A stretch of DNA of 64,000 bases from Nitrospira sp. GTDB taxonomy: Bacteria; Nitrospirota; Nitrospiria; Nitrospirales; Nitrospiraceae. The translations under genes were made by a program, and so were the position numbers. Shown in pieces: positions 19,901 to 28,531 of the stretch (the first letter of the stretch is position 1; each line of letters begins with the position of its first letter). The stretch is taken from contig BQWY01000001.1 in NCBI GenBank assembly GCA_036984305.1, positions 1 through 64,000 on the forward strand, given 5' to 3'. The notes under the pieces are model-generated. The model saw nothing but the letters and a program-made list of their open reading frames with translations, did no database searches and was not told the DNA's origin.

Positions 19901-20183
19901 CGTTCGCCCTCGTCGAGCACTATGAGATCCGTTCGAATAAAGGAGACGACACCGGCGGCATATTCACATATCGCGTCGGGTGATGATCCAATACCTCCCG
20001 ACGCGAATTCACAACCTGGCAGGGGTATCCTCGGATTTCATACTTGATGGTGCACTATCAGAAGCCGAAACCGGGGAAGCCCTCAGCGTAGGTCTTCCCG
20101 TGCCCGTCTTGCCAGGCAGTCCAACCCAGCAGAAACCTCCGTAAGGACACAGACACCCTCACGTCGCAACATAGTCCTACCCT
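19901..20183. other. Interval after DoxX 1
   Basis: No gene seen in about 280 bp. It lacks an in-frame start with a ribosome site. It ends at the second activator palindrome. Confidence 0.4.
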
Positions 20184-20235
20184 GTGACGAATCACTTCGT
20201 CACGTGACGATCCATCGGCATTCTCGTCTCGTCAC
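20184..20235. promoter_or_regulatory. Probable activator-binding site (UAS) 2
   Basis: The palindrome GTGACGAA-N4-TTCGTCAC recurs perfectly at 20184-20203 with a different spacer from site 1. A second, wider pair, GTGACGA at 20204-20210 and TCGTCAC at 20229-20235, follows at once. The first palindrome lies about 128 bp before the -24 element of promoter 2. Confidence 0.6.
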
Positions 20236-20329
20236 CTGAACGGCACAAGCGATGGCTCGTCCGGTATCACCCAAGTCAATATCATTTATAATCCATAAGT
20301 TCTGGTGAACGCTGCGGCCAAGGCACAGC

Positions 20330-20345
20330 GGGTACAGTTCTTGCC
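20330..20345 (+). promoter_or_regulatory. Sigma54 (-24/-12) promoter 2
   Basis: GGGTACAGTTCTTGCC fits the RpoN consensus with GG at 20331-20332 and GC at 20343-20344, ten bases apart. It lies 40 bp before the second membrane peptide ORF, the same geometry as promoter 1. Confidence 0.65.
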
Positions 20346-20384
20346 GAAGTGCATGGCATAGCCATCGACGATCGGAGGGACACA

Positions 20385-20519
20385 ATGATGAACACGAATC
20401 TGCTATGGCTCGGATGGTATGGACTGTTTCTTGGTTTGCCGCTGTTGGTCACCGCGCTTGCGATGAAGGACCGGATGACAAAGCTCGTGTCGCAACAACG
20501 AGCCACACGCGACAAATAA
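20385..20519 (+). CDS. 44-residue membrane peptide
   Basis: A short ORF starting with tandem ATGs at 20385 and 20388, with GGAGGG at 20374-20379. The N-terminal half is a hydrophobic helix (LLWLGWYGLFLGLPLLVTALA, about residues 6-26) and the C-terminal half is basic (KDRMTKLVSQQRATRDK), predicting an inner-membrane peptide with a cytoplasmic positive tail. It differs in sequence and topology from the 40-residue peptide but occupies the same place after a -24/-12 promoter. The DoxX 2 gene follows 30 bp downstream, so the two are probably co-transcribed. No family is recognised. Confidence 0.65.
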   Translation: MMNTNLLWLGWYGLFLGLPLLVTALAMKDRMTKLVSQQRATRDK

Positions 20520-20549
20520 ACGTTCGATCCGCGTGGAAGGAGTTCGGAC

Positions 20550-21053
20550 ATGATGTTCCTAAAGACTGACCAATCGATAGCCAGTTTAATTCTCCGAGTG
20601 GCACTCGGGGGCGTGATCTTCGCGCACGGGGCTCAAAAATTGTTGGGGTGGTTCGGAGGCAACGGATTCGAGGGCACCATGGGCTATTTCACCAACGTCA
20701 TGCACTTGCCGTGGATCGTCGCCTTTCTCGTCATCATCGGCGAGTCGCTAGGCAGCGTAGGTTTGATCGCGGGATTTCTCACACGCTTCACCGCGGCAAG
20801 CTTCGTGGTGATCATGGTTGGTGCCATCACGACCGCGCACCTGCCGTACGGCTTCTTCATGAACTGGTTCGGCCGGCAGCAAGGTGAAGGATTTGAGTTT
20901 CACCTCCTTGTCATTGGGATGAGCCTCTCACTACTGATCACGGGTGCGGGCAAGTGGTCGGTGGACGGGTGGCTGGGGCGCCGCCTTGCTGTCCGCGGGC
21001 AGCGGCCGATGACCCATGTTCGTGATGTCACCTTGGCGGCGCGCCCGTCCTGA
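20550..21053 (+). CDS. DoxX family membrane protein 2
   Basis: A 167-residue paralogue of the protein at 19514, sharing the first-helix motif ([23 protein letters not shown]) and the closing [11 protein letters not shown]. Four transmembrane spans are predicted, plus a basic tail of about 25 residues. ATG 20550 follows GGAAGGAG. Its likely operon is sigma54 promoter 2, the 44-residue peptide, then this gene. DoxX-like proteins occur with quinol-oxidising and sulfur-relay partners in other organisms; the pairing here with two micropeptides and an NDH-2 fusion suggests, but does not prove, a membrane redox function. Confidence 0.9.
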   Translation: MMFLKTDQSIASLILRVALGGVIFAHGAQKLLGWFGGNGFEGTMGYFTNVMHLPWIVAFLVIIGESLGSVGLIAGFLTRFTAASFVVIMVGAITTAHLPYGFFMNWFGRQQGEGFEFHLLVIGMSLSLLITGAGKWSVDGWLGRRLAVRGQRPMTHVRDVTLAARPS

Positions 21054-21173
21054 TCCATGCAACGCCGAGGGTCCTAGGCTTGTCCGCTTAAAGGCAGTTG
21101 GCACAGCAGGGCGCATGGAAGGCGTGAGCCTGTGTGGCGGGACGTCCGGTAAGAGGGAGGGGGCCGCGACGCT

Positions 21174-21491
21174 ATGTTGAAAATCTCCACGATCTCTATT
21201 CCACACGGAACCGGCCTGGCCCTGGCGGGACGGTTGGTCGGCCCTTGGGTTCAGGAACTCCGGCGGTGCTGGCACGAGATGGAGTCCTTGGGGTCCGCGC
21301 CCCAATATGTTGACTTGCGAGAAACCACGTTTCTCGACGATGAGGGCAAAGCTCTTCTTTTTGAGATGCATCGACAAGGGATTCGGCTTGTCGCGCACGG
21401 CTGCATGATGCGGGCGATTGTGGAGAATCTGACGGCGAAGTCCGCGTCCGACAATCATTGCCCAGGATCTGATCTGGAGCCAAATACCTAA
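21174..21491 (+). CDS. STAS-domain-like small protein
   Basis: A 105-residue protein resembling a STAS or anti-anti-sigma fold: strand HGTGLALAGRLVGPWVQELRRC, then YVDLRETTFLDDEGKALLFEM (a D-x-x-x-T-F-x-D-x-x-G core) and an ending helix with VRAI-like alternation (MMRAIVENLT). The phosphorylatable serine is not obvious. It has GAGGGAGGGGG close before ATG 21174. It lies 78 bp ahead of the RND pump genes and may be co-transcribed. The assignment rests on pattern only, so moderate confidence. Confidence 0.6.
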   Translation: MLKISTISIPHGTGLALAGRLVGPWVQELRRCWHEMESLGSAPQYVDLRETTFLDDEGKALLFEMHRQGIRLVAHGCMMRAIVENLTAKSASDNHCPGSDLEPNT

Positions 21492-21569
21492 GCGACGGGT
21501 CTTGTTGTGGAGGTGAGCACCCGCTAGAATTCATAGGACATGCGGACGATACAGCGAGGGGGATCAGTG

Positions 21570-22763
21570 ATGACTATGGGCTCGAAAGCTCGCACATTAT
21601 CAGCGGCGGCGATGGTCCTGCTTGGGCTCAGCATGGGCCTCATCGGGTGTCGGCAGGATGCAGGATCCGCGCCCCCTCAGGTGATTCCCGAGGTCCAGGT
21701 GGTGACGGTATCGGCTCAGGCCATTCCAGACGAACCGGAGTTTATCGCTCAAGCCGAGGCGTCGCGCCCGGTCGAAATCCGTTCGCAGGTGACGGGCATC
21801 CTCAAGCATGTATTCTACGCGGAGGGTCGTGACGTCAAGAAGGGCGACAAGCTGTACCAGATTGACCCTGTACCGTTTCAGGCGGCCGCCGCCAGCGCCA
21901 AGGCCAGGGTGGCGGAGGCGCAGGCCAGGTTGGTTCAAGCGGGACAACAGTTGGCGCGTGTCAAACCCCTTATCGCGGAGCAAGCGGTCAGTCAGAAGGA
22001 TCTGGACGATGCCGTGGCAGAGCAATTAGCGGCAACAGCGTCCCTTCAGGGGGCCAAAGCCGAGCTGATCCGCGCGCAATTCGACTTCCAAAATACCATT
22101 ATTACCGCCCCTATCGACGGCCTGATCGAGAGGAGTCGCTTTTACGAGGGTCGGCTCGTCTCCGCGCAAACCGATTTGCTGACCGTCATTCATCGGGTCG
22201 ACCCCATGTACGTGGTCGCCAACGTGCCGGAAACGTTTCTCCTGAAACGACGACGCGATATCGAAGCGAAACGCATTCGACACCCGGAGACGTATAAGAT
22301 TCGCGGCTCCGTAACGTTCATGGACGGGACGTCCTATCCCCATGAGGGCACGCTCGACCTCCTGGAAGTCGGATTACGAACCGAGACGGGATCGCGTCAG
22401 GTTCGCATGACCTTTCCCAACCCGGAGCGGGACTTGCTCCCGGGACAATTTCTGAAACTGCGCATCAAGGGCGACGTGAAGACCGACGCAATTCTTGTCC
22501 CGCAGCGAGCGGTCATGCAGGGTCCCAAAGGCCCGTTCGTGTACGTCGTCAGCTCCGAGGAGAAGATCGAGCCTCGAGAGGTCATGGCGTCCAATTGGCA
22601 AGGGGACCAATGGCTTATCGACGAAGGGCTCAAGACCGGTGAACGCGTCGTCGTCAACGGGCTCATGAAGGTCGGCCCCGGTGCTCCCGTCAAAGCAGTT
22701 CCGCTCGAGGACGGAGCATCCCAGGACGCCCAGCCGACCCCGCCGGCCCCGGTCCAAGGTTAA
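21570..22763 (+). CDS. RND efflux periplasmic adaptor (membrane fusion protein)
   Basis: A 397-residue AcrA-type lipoprotein adaptor linking an RND pump to an outer-membrane channel. The N-terminus carries a lipoprotein signal ending LIGC. Downstream are the lipoyl half-motif (PVEIRSQVTGILKHVFYAEG), an alpha-helical hairpin (KARVAEAQARLVQAGQQLARV) and the second half-motif with ITAPIDGLIERSRFYEG, then beta-barrel strands and PQRAVMQGPKGPFVYVV. I chose ATG 21570 after GAGGGGGATCA; an upstream ATG at 21540 would extend the signal peptide. The pump gene follows within 8 bp. Confidence 0.93.
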   Translation: MTMGSKARTLSAAAMVLLGLSMGLIGCRQDAGSAPPQVIPEVQVVTVSAQAIPDEPEFIAQAEASRPVEIRSQVTGILKHVFYAEGRDVKKGDKLYQIDPVPFQAAAASAKARVAEAQARLVQAGQQLARVKPLIAEQAVSQKDLDDAVAEQLAATASLQGAKAELIRAQFDFQNTIITAPIDGLIERSRFYEGRLVSAQTDLLTVIHRVDPMYVVANVPETFLLKRRRDIEAKRIRHPETYKIRGSVTFMDGTSYPHEGTLDLLEVGLRTETGSRQVRMTFPNPERDLLPGQFLKLRIKGDVKTDAILVPQRAVMQGPKGPFVYVVSSEEKIEPREVMASNWQGDQWLIDEGLKTGERVVVNGLMKVGPGAPVKAVPLEDGASQDAQPTPPAPVQG

Positions 22764-22770
22764 GCCTGTG

Positions 22771-25700
22771 ATGTCGCACGTTTTCATCGACCGGCCGATT
22801 CTCGCGTCGGTGGTCTCCACCGTCATCGTTGTCATGGGACTGCTGTCGTTGCAGTTCCTTCCGGTTGCGCAATTTCCTGAGATCACGCCACCGGTCGTGC
22901 AGATCGACGCCGATTATCCGGGCGCAAGCGCCGAGGTCGTGGCCGAGTCGGTGGCGCGGCCGATCGAGGTCCAACTCCCCGGCATCGACAACCTTGTCTA
23001 CTTTGATAGCACCAGCAGCAACGACGGACACGTCACGATCAAGCTCACATTCGAAATCGGCACCGACCCGGATATCGCCCAGGTCCAAACGCAGAACCGG
23101 GAGAAACTCGCTGAACCGCAGCTCCCCCCGGAGGTGATCCGCCAGGGGGTCTCGGTGCGCAAAATGTCACCCGACCTGGTCGCCGTCATCACACTCAACT
23201 CCACCGACCCCCGCCACGATGCCGTGTTTCTGTCCAACTACGCCATCTTGCGGCTGGCCGACAATCTGCGCCGGGTGAAGGGCGTCGGGGATGCGCTGGT
23301 GTTCGGCCAGCAGAACTATAGTATGCGGATCATTTTGAATCCGCTGCAGATGGCTAAGCTCGGCCTCACGCCGACAGATATCGCCGAGATTATACGCGAG
23401 CAGAATCGCGATTTTCCTGCTGGCACCATCGGAAGGGAGCCGGCACCGGAAGGAACCGAACTGACTATCCCGATCATTACCAAAGGACGGTTGACCGAGG
23501 TCAGCGAATTCGAGGAATTGATCGTGCGCGCCATGCCGGACGGGTCCCTGGTGCGTCTGAAAGACGTGGCGCGAATCGAACTCGGCGCTCAGTCCTACGC
23601 CCTGGAAGGTCGGTGGAACAGTAAGCCGACGACCTTCATCCTCACCTTTTTGGCCCCTGAGGCCAATGCGCTGGATACCGTCCGACAGACTCGCGAAACC
23701 ATGGACGAACTCGCCAAGTCGTTTCCGCCGGGTATGTTCTACGACATCCCCTACGATACGACGAAATTCATTGAGGTCTCGATCAAGGAAGTCATCAAGA
23801 CGCTCATGGAAGCCATGGTCCTGGTGGTGTTGGTCGTCTACCTCTTCCTGCAAAGTTGGCGAGCCACGATTATTCCAACGGTCGCTGTGCCCGTTTCATT
23901 GATTGGGACGTTTGTCGGCCTGTTCTTGCTCGGCTTTTCGGTCAACACCATTACGCTCTTCGGCATGGTCCTGGCGATTGGGATCGTCGTGGACGACGCC
24001 ATCGTCGTCGTGGAAAATGTCGAACGGCACATGCGCGAAGACCGAGTATCGCCCAAGGAGGCGGCCAAGCGGGCCATGTCCGAAGTGACGGCGCCGGTCA
24101 TTGCCATCGTGCTCGTGCTGGTCTCCGTATTCGTCCCGGTTGGCTTTATCGGCGGGATCACCGGCGCTCTCTACAAGCAATTTGCCGCGACCATCGCCAT
24201 TTCCGTCACGGTGTCAGGGTTCGTGGCACTGACCTTGAGTCCGGCGCTCAGTGCCGTGGTGCTGAAGCCGCAGCATGGGGAACGCGGTGGATTCTGGAGG
24301 CTGTTCGACCGCATCTTCGGGCGAACGCAGCGCGGGTATACGGGGACGGTGGCCAGGTTGATCGCCAGACCCGTGCGTGTGATGTTGGTCTTTGGTGTCG
24401 TGGTAGCCGTGTCCTGGATGATGTTTACATCGCTCCCGAAGAGTTTTCTACCCGAGGAAGATCAAGGCTATTTCATCGTGGTCGCGCAACTACCGGATGG
24501 TGCCTCCAAGCAGCGGACCGATGAGGTCCTCGAGCGTGTGGAACGGTTTTTCCAGTCGATACCGGCCGTGCACTCCACCGACGCCCTGTCCGGACAAAAC
24601 TTCGTCTTCGGCACCCGTGGGCCGAACTCCGCGACCATGTTCGTGCCGCTGAGATTGTGGGATGAACGGAAGTCGCCGCAAGACCACGTGCAATCCCTGA
24701 TCGGCAGGGCCTACGGTGAGTTCGCAAAGATTCCCGAGGCCCTGTTACTTGCCTTCAATGCCCCCTCGCTACGCGGCGTCGGGACGGTCGGCGGATTCTC
24801 CGCCCAACTGCAGGACCCAAGTGGCGGAGACTTCAAGAAATTTTCGGAGGTCGCTCAGCAATTCGTCGAGCGGGCACAGAAGGAACCGTCGATCGGGCGG
24901 GTCGGAACGAACTTTCGTGTCACGGCTCCCCGCATCTATGCCCATGTCAACCGAGAGCGGGCGAAAGCGCTGGGCGTGCCGATCTCCGATATTTTCGATA
25001 CGCTTCAAGCCTACTTTGGGACGTTCTATATCAACGACTTTCTGAAGTTCGGCCGTATCTATCACGTCCAGACGGAAGCCGACGCGGAGTTTCGAGCCAC
25101 ACCGCAGGACATCTCGAAAATTTACGTTCGCGCGACGACACGAGCGCAAGGGACTCACATGATTCCGCTCGACACGGTCGTGACCACCGAGTACACGAGC
25201 GGGCCTGATCCCGTCAATCATTTCAACGGACTGAATACGGCGCTCGTCCTGGGGGCCGCCGCTCCCGGGTACAGTTCGGGCCAGGCCTTGGAGGCCTTGG
25301 AGCGGGTCGCGGCCGAAGTCTTGGAGCCGCAGGGCTACGCGATCGATTGGAGCAACATCTCGTTCCAGGAGCGCCGCGTCGGGAGTCAATCCAGTCAGGT
25401 GTTCATCATCGGGCTGTTGATGGTCTTCCTGGTGCTTGCCGCCCAATTCGAAAGCTGGGTCGTTCCGTTTGCGGTCATCCTGGCCGTTCCGTTTGCCATT
25501 TTTGGTGCCCTGAGCGCCGTGTGGATTCGTGGGTTTACCAACGACATTTACTTTCAGATCGGCCTCGTCACGTTGATCGGACTTGCGGCGAAAAATGCCA
25601 TTCTGATCGTCGAATTTGCCAATACACGTTACGAGGCCGGACGCCCCCTGATCGAAGCGGCTGCGGAGGCAGCCCGCTTGCGGTTTCGTCCGATCATCAT

Positions 25701-25947
25701 GACCTCGATGGCCTTCATCTTCGGAATGTTTCCTCTGGTTTTTGCGACCGGGGCCGGCGCCGCGAGCCGGCAGTCGATCGGGACGGGCGTGCTCGGCGGC
25801 ATGTTGGCCGCCACATTCCTGGCCATTTTCTTCGTGCCCCTCTTCTATGTACTGATCCGCAAGCTGACGGGTCGTGCACGAGTGGCACATGGGACTGCGA
25901 GTGTCCCTGCCCCGGCTCCGACGGCGACCTCGGAAGGAGAACAGTGA
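22771..25947 (+). CDS. RND multidrug efflux transporter, HAE1 family
   Basis: A 1058-residue AcrB-like pump driven by proton influx. The N-terminus (MSHVFIDRPILASVVSTVIV) and the following QFPEITPPVVQI and YPGASAEVV motifs are diagnostic. Twelve transmembrane helices are predicted with two large periplasmic loops; helix 4 has the proton-relay aspartates in GIVVDDAIVVVENVERHM, and the repeat-half equivalent KNAILIVEF appears near residue 950. ATG 22771 lies 5 bp after the adaptor stop; the frame is open upstream inside the adaptor gene. It is the middle gene of an adaptor-pump-channel operon. Confidence 0.96.
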   Translation: MSHVFIDRPILASVVSTVIVVMGLLSLQFLPVAQFPEITPPVVQIDADYPGASAEVVAESVARPIEVQLPGIDNLVYFDSTSSNDGHVTIKLTFEIGTDPDIAQVQTQNREKLAEPQLPPEVIRQGVSVRKMSPDLVAVITLNSTDPRHDAVFLSNYAILRLADNLRRVKGVGDALVFGQQNYSMRIILNPLQMAKLGLTPTDIAEIIREQNRDFPAGTIGREPAPEGTELTIPIITKGRLTEVSEFEELIVRAMPDGSLVRLKDVARIELGAQSYALEGRWNSKPTTFILTFLAPEANALDTVRQTRETMDELAKSFPPGMFYDIPYDTTKFIEVSIKEVIKTLMEAMVLVVLVVYLFLQSWRATIIPTVAVPVSLIGTFVGLFLLGFSVNTITLFGMVLAIGIVVDDAIVVVENVERHMREDRVSPKEAAKRAMSEVTAPVIAIVLVLVSVFVPVGFIGGITGALYKQFAATIAISVTVSGFVALTLSPALSAVVLKPQHGERGGFWRLFDRIFGRTQRGYTGTVARLIARPVRVMLVFGVVVAVSWMMFTSLPKSFLPEEDQGYFIVVAQLPDGASKQRTDEVLERVERFFQSIPAVHSTDALSGQNFVFGTRGPNSATMFVPLRLWDERKSPQDHVQSLIGRAYGEFAKIPEALLLAFNAPSLRGVGTVGGFSAQLQDPSGGDFKKFSEVAQQFVERAQKEPSIGRVGTNFRVTAPRIYAHVNRERAKALGVPISDIFDTLQAYFGTFYINDFLKFGRIYHVQTEADAEFRATPQDISKIYVRATTRAQGTHMIPLDTVVTTEYTSGPDPVNHFNGLNTALVLGAAAPGYSSGQALEALERVAAEVLEPQGYAIDWSNISFQERRVGSQSSQVFIIGLLMVFLVLAAQFESWVVPFAVILAVPFAIFGALSAVWIRGFTNDIYFQIGLVTLIGLAAKNAILIVEFANTRYEAGRPLIEAAAEAARLRFRPIIMTSMAFIFGMFPLVFATGAGAASRQSIGTGVLGGMLAATFLAIFFVPLFYVLIRKLTGRARVAHGTASVPAPAPTATSEGEQ

Positions 25948-25948
25948 C

Positions 25949-27391
25949 ATGCGGCGTTCCGGATTGGCGATCGTGCTGTTGTTGTGCGGGGCCTGTGCGG
26001 TTGGACCGGACTACGAACGGCCGGTGTCGGATATCGGGGACCATTTCCGAATGGCGGCGGATGATGCAGACACGCCATCGCTGGCCAATCTGCCCTGGTG
26101 GGAACTCCTACGTGACGAGCAGCTGCAGATCCTGGTACGGACTGCATTGGAGCACAACAATGATCTCCGGAGAGCGGTAGCGACGATCGATGAGTACCAG
26201 GCCAGGGCGTATCTCTCCCGGTGGGAATATTTTCCGGACGCATCGGTTAGCGCGAACGCACCGTCCTTCGGCCGAAATACTGTCTTCCTCGTTCCGGGAT
26301 TTCCCAATCCATTCAACTATTACATCCAAGGGAATCTCAATTGGGAAATCGACATTTGGGGCCGTGTTCGCCGCTCCAATGAGGCCGCGATTGCCGATCT
26401 CCTTGGGAAGGAGGAAAATCGCCGAGCCGTTGTCCTCGAGTTGGTCAGCGGCGTGGCCGAGGCGTATTTCGACCTCCTTCAATTCGACATGCAAATGGAT
26501 ATCGCCAAGCGCACCCTGCAGTCATGGGAAGAATCGGTCCGTATTGCGCAGGCCAGGCTGAGGCAAGGCATGACCTCGAGGCTTGACGCCGATCAGTTCG
26601 AGGCGGAGCGGGCGAATGCGGAGGCTCGCACCGCGGAAATCGAGCGGCAGATGATTCAGACCGAAAATCTCTTGAGCGTGCTGCTTGGACACAGGCCCCA
26701 TGCCATCATGCGGGGTCGGAAACTGACGGAGCAGGTGATTCCGCCCGCGGTACCACCCGGCCTGCCGTCGGAGTTGTTGCAACGTCGTCCAGATATTTTG
26801 GTGGCGGAACGGGACCTGGCTGCCTCCACCGCACGTATCGGAGTCGCTAAAGCAGAGCGATTTCCGAAAATCACCCTGACTGGGCTGATCGGCGCTGCCA
26901 GCCCGCAACTATCCAAGCTATTCACTGATCGAGCCGACTTCGGTGTGGCCGGAGCCGCGCTCACGGGCCCATTGATCAATGGGCAGATTCTGGGCTTTCA
27001 GCAGGATGCCGCGGAGGCGCTGGAACGGCAGGCGTTCGCTCAATATGAGCAGACCGTTCTGACTGCGTTCCGGGAGGTCGAAGACGCCCTGGCAGCGGTA
27101 CGGACGTCGCGGCAGCAGAGCGACGCCCAGCAGGCGCAGGTCAAAGCGCTTCAATCTGCGCTACACCTGGCTGAGCTTCGCTACAAAGGTGGTCTGGCCA
27201 ATTATTTGGATGTGCTGGTCGCACGGCGGAGTCTGTTTGAGGCCGAGTTGGCATTGACCGGGTCCCGCCGGCTGCATCTCGTCTCGATCGTCCAGCTCTA
27301 TAAAGCACTCGGTGGTGGATGGTCTCCGGAGGAGGAGCAATCGCAAGGAACCACTCCGGCGGCGGCGACTCCCGGCACGCCGACCAGTTAG
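25949..27391 (+). CDS. RND outer-membrane channel lipoprotein (NodT family)
   Basis: A 480-residue TolC/OprM-like efflux channel. It starts with a lipoprotein signal whose cysteine precedes AVGPDYERP, a standard NodT start. Two OEP repeats follow, with NWEIDIWGRVRRSNEAA, LDADQFEAERANAEART, the conserved LLQRRPDILVAERDLAASTA and, in the second half, RYKGGLANYLDVLVARRSL. ATG 25949 overlaps the pump region: it starts one base after the pump's TGA. The end is Pro/Ala/Thr-rich. Substrates of the pump cannot be deduced. Confidence 0.94.
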   Translation: MRRSGLAIVLLLCGACAVGPDYERPVSDIGDHFRMAADDADTPSLANLPWWELLRDEQLQILVRTALEHNNDLRRAVATIDEYQARAYLSRWEYFPDASVSANAPSFGRNTVFLVPGFPNPFNYYIQGNLNWEIDIWGRVRRSNEAAIADLLGKEENRRAVVLELVSGVAEAYFDLLQFDMQMDIAKRTLQSWEESVRIAQARLRQGMTSRLDADQFEAERANAEARTAEIERQMIQTENLLSVLLGHRPHAIMRGRKLTEQVIPPAVPPGLPSELLQRRPDILVAERDLAASTARIGVAKAERFPKITLTGLIGAASPQLSKLFTDRADFGVAGAALTGPLINGQILGFQQDAAEALERQAFAQYEQTVLTAFREVEDALAAVRTSRQQSDAQQAQVKALQSALHLAELRYKGGLANYLDVLVARRSLFEAELALTGSRRLHLVSIVQLYKALGGGWSPEEEQSQGTTPAAATPGTPTS

Positions 27392-27397
27392 TCGCCT

Positions 27398-28219
27398 ATG
27401 GATGTCGCGGCCTACGTCCGCCGGATCGGCTACACAGGTCCACTGAGGCCGTCGGCGGACACGTTGCGCGCTCTCCATGTAGCGCATACGATGACCGTCC
27501 CGTTTGAAAATCTCGACATCCACGTCGGTCGGCCGATTTCACTGGAGCCTTCCATCCTCTACGACAAAATTGTAGGAGCGCATCGTGGGGGATATTGCTT
27601 CGAATTGAACGGGCTGTTCGCGTGGCTGTTGGATTCGCTCGGGTTCGCGGTCGATCATCTGGCTGCGCGGGTGCTGCTGGGCGATACGATCATCAGGCCG
27701 CGGAGCCATCGTGTCCTTCTGGTCAGCTTGTCGAATCAGCGATGGATCGCCGATGTGGGCTTCGGAGGGAACGGTTTGATCGCCCCCATTGCACTGAGCC
27801 CTAGCCAGATGGACGTCCAGGGCATGGAACGCTTTCGGCTCATCCGAACAGCCGAACATGAGTATCACCTCGAATGGGGGCTCGATGAGCGATGGCAAGG
27901 CCTGTATCGATTTAGACTCGAATCTCAGTTCCCGGTCGACTATGTCCATGCCAACTACTTTCTGTCCCATTCGCCCGATTCGATTTTCACGCGAACGCGC
28001 ATCTGCACCAAGCCCACGACGGAAGGACGCCTCGTGCTGCAGGATCGCCGCTTCAAGGTGCGGGCGCACGGACGCACTCGCATCGAGACGATCGAACGAG
28101 TTGATGACTACCGGTGTATCCTAGAACAACGATTTGGTCTGTCTCTCTCCGAGGACGACCTCCAGACGTGTTTCGCCGGCGCATCTGCCGTCGTGAGTGG
28201 CACCACACATGAATGGTGA
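27398..28219 (+). CDS. Arylamine N-acetyltransferase
   Basis: A 273-residue NAT that transfers acetyl from acetyl-CoA to arylamines and similar amines. The catalytic triad is intact: Cys67 in RGGYCFELN, His104 in RSHRVLLV and Asp119 in WIADVGFGG. The N-terminal PFENLDIHVGRP motif is standard. It starts six bases after the efflux channel gene, so it could be the last gene of the pump operon. In that context a detoxification role is reasonable inference, but its substrate is unknown. Confidence 0.93.
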   Translation: MDVAAYVRRIGYTGPLRPSADTLRALHVAHTMTVPFENLDIHVGRPISLEPSILYDKIVGAHRGGYCFELNGLFAWLLDSLGFAVDHLAARVLLGDTIIRPRSHRVLLVSLSNQRWIADVGFGGNGLIAPIALSPSQMDVQGMERFRLIRTAEHEYHLEWGLDERWQGLYRFRLESQFPVDYVHANYFLSHSPDSIFTRTRICTKPTTEGRLVLQDRRFKVRAHGRTRIETIERVDDYRCILEQRFGLSLSEDDLQTCFAGASAVVSGTTHEW

Positions 28220-28531
28220 TGCCGATGTCGCCTTCATCAACCTGTCGGGGCACCTCATACAGCCGGGCTATGGCTGCACTGGCACTCGCAGATTTCACCA
28301 TGCGCCGTTTGAGGCGAGGCATCGGACGGTGCATGCCTGCTCCGCGCCATGGACGCACGCCCTTCGAATCGGTGTGACGCGCGAAGCCGACGCCATCACG
28401 TGGTACGATAGGAGAGCGCGGGAGGTCGTACAGGACGGTCGCAGTGTCGTGCCTATGGCGGTCGACTGATCGCGCAAAAACACGCGAGCCGGTTCCGGGC
28501 GTGACGGCGTCGTTCACGGAATTGGGAGACC
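28220..28531. other. Gene-free interval
   Basis: About 310 bp between NAT and the ferredoxin-lactamase gene. An open frame at 28197-28469 overlaps the NAT end and has no domain. No terminator with a T-tract is evident. Confidence 0.4.

Noticed and set aside
24769-25950. 393-residue minus-strand frame opposite the RND pump
   Set aside because: Antisense shadow of a conserved pump gene; composition Arg/Gly/His-rich and domain-free.
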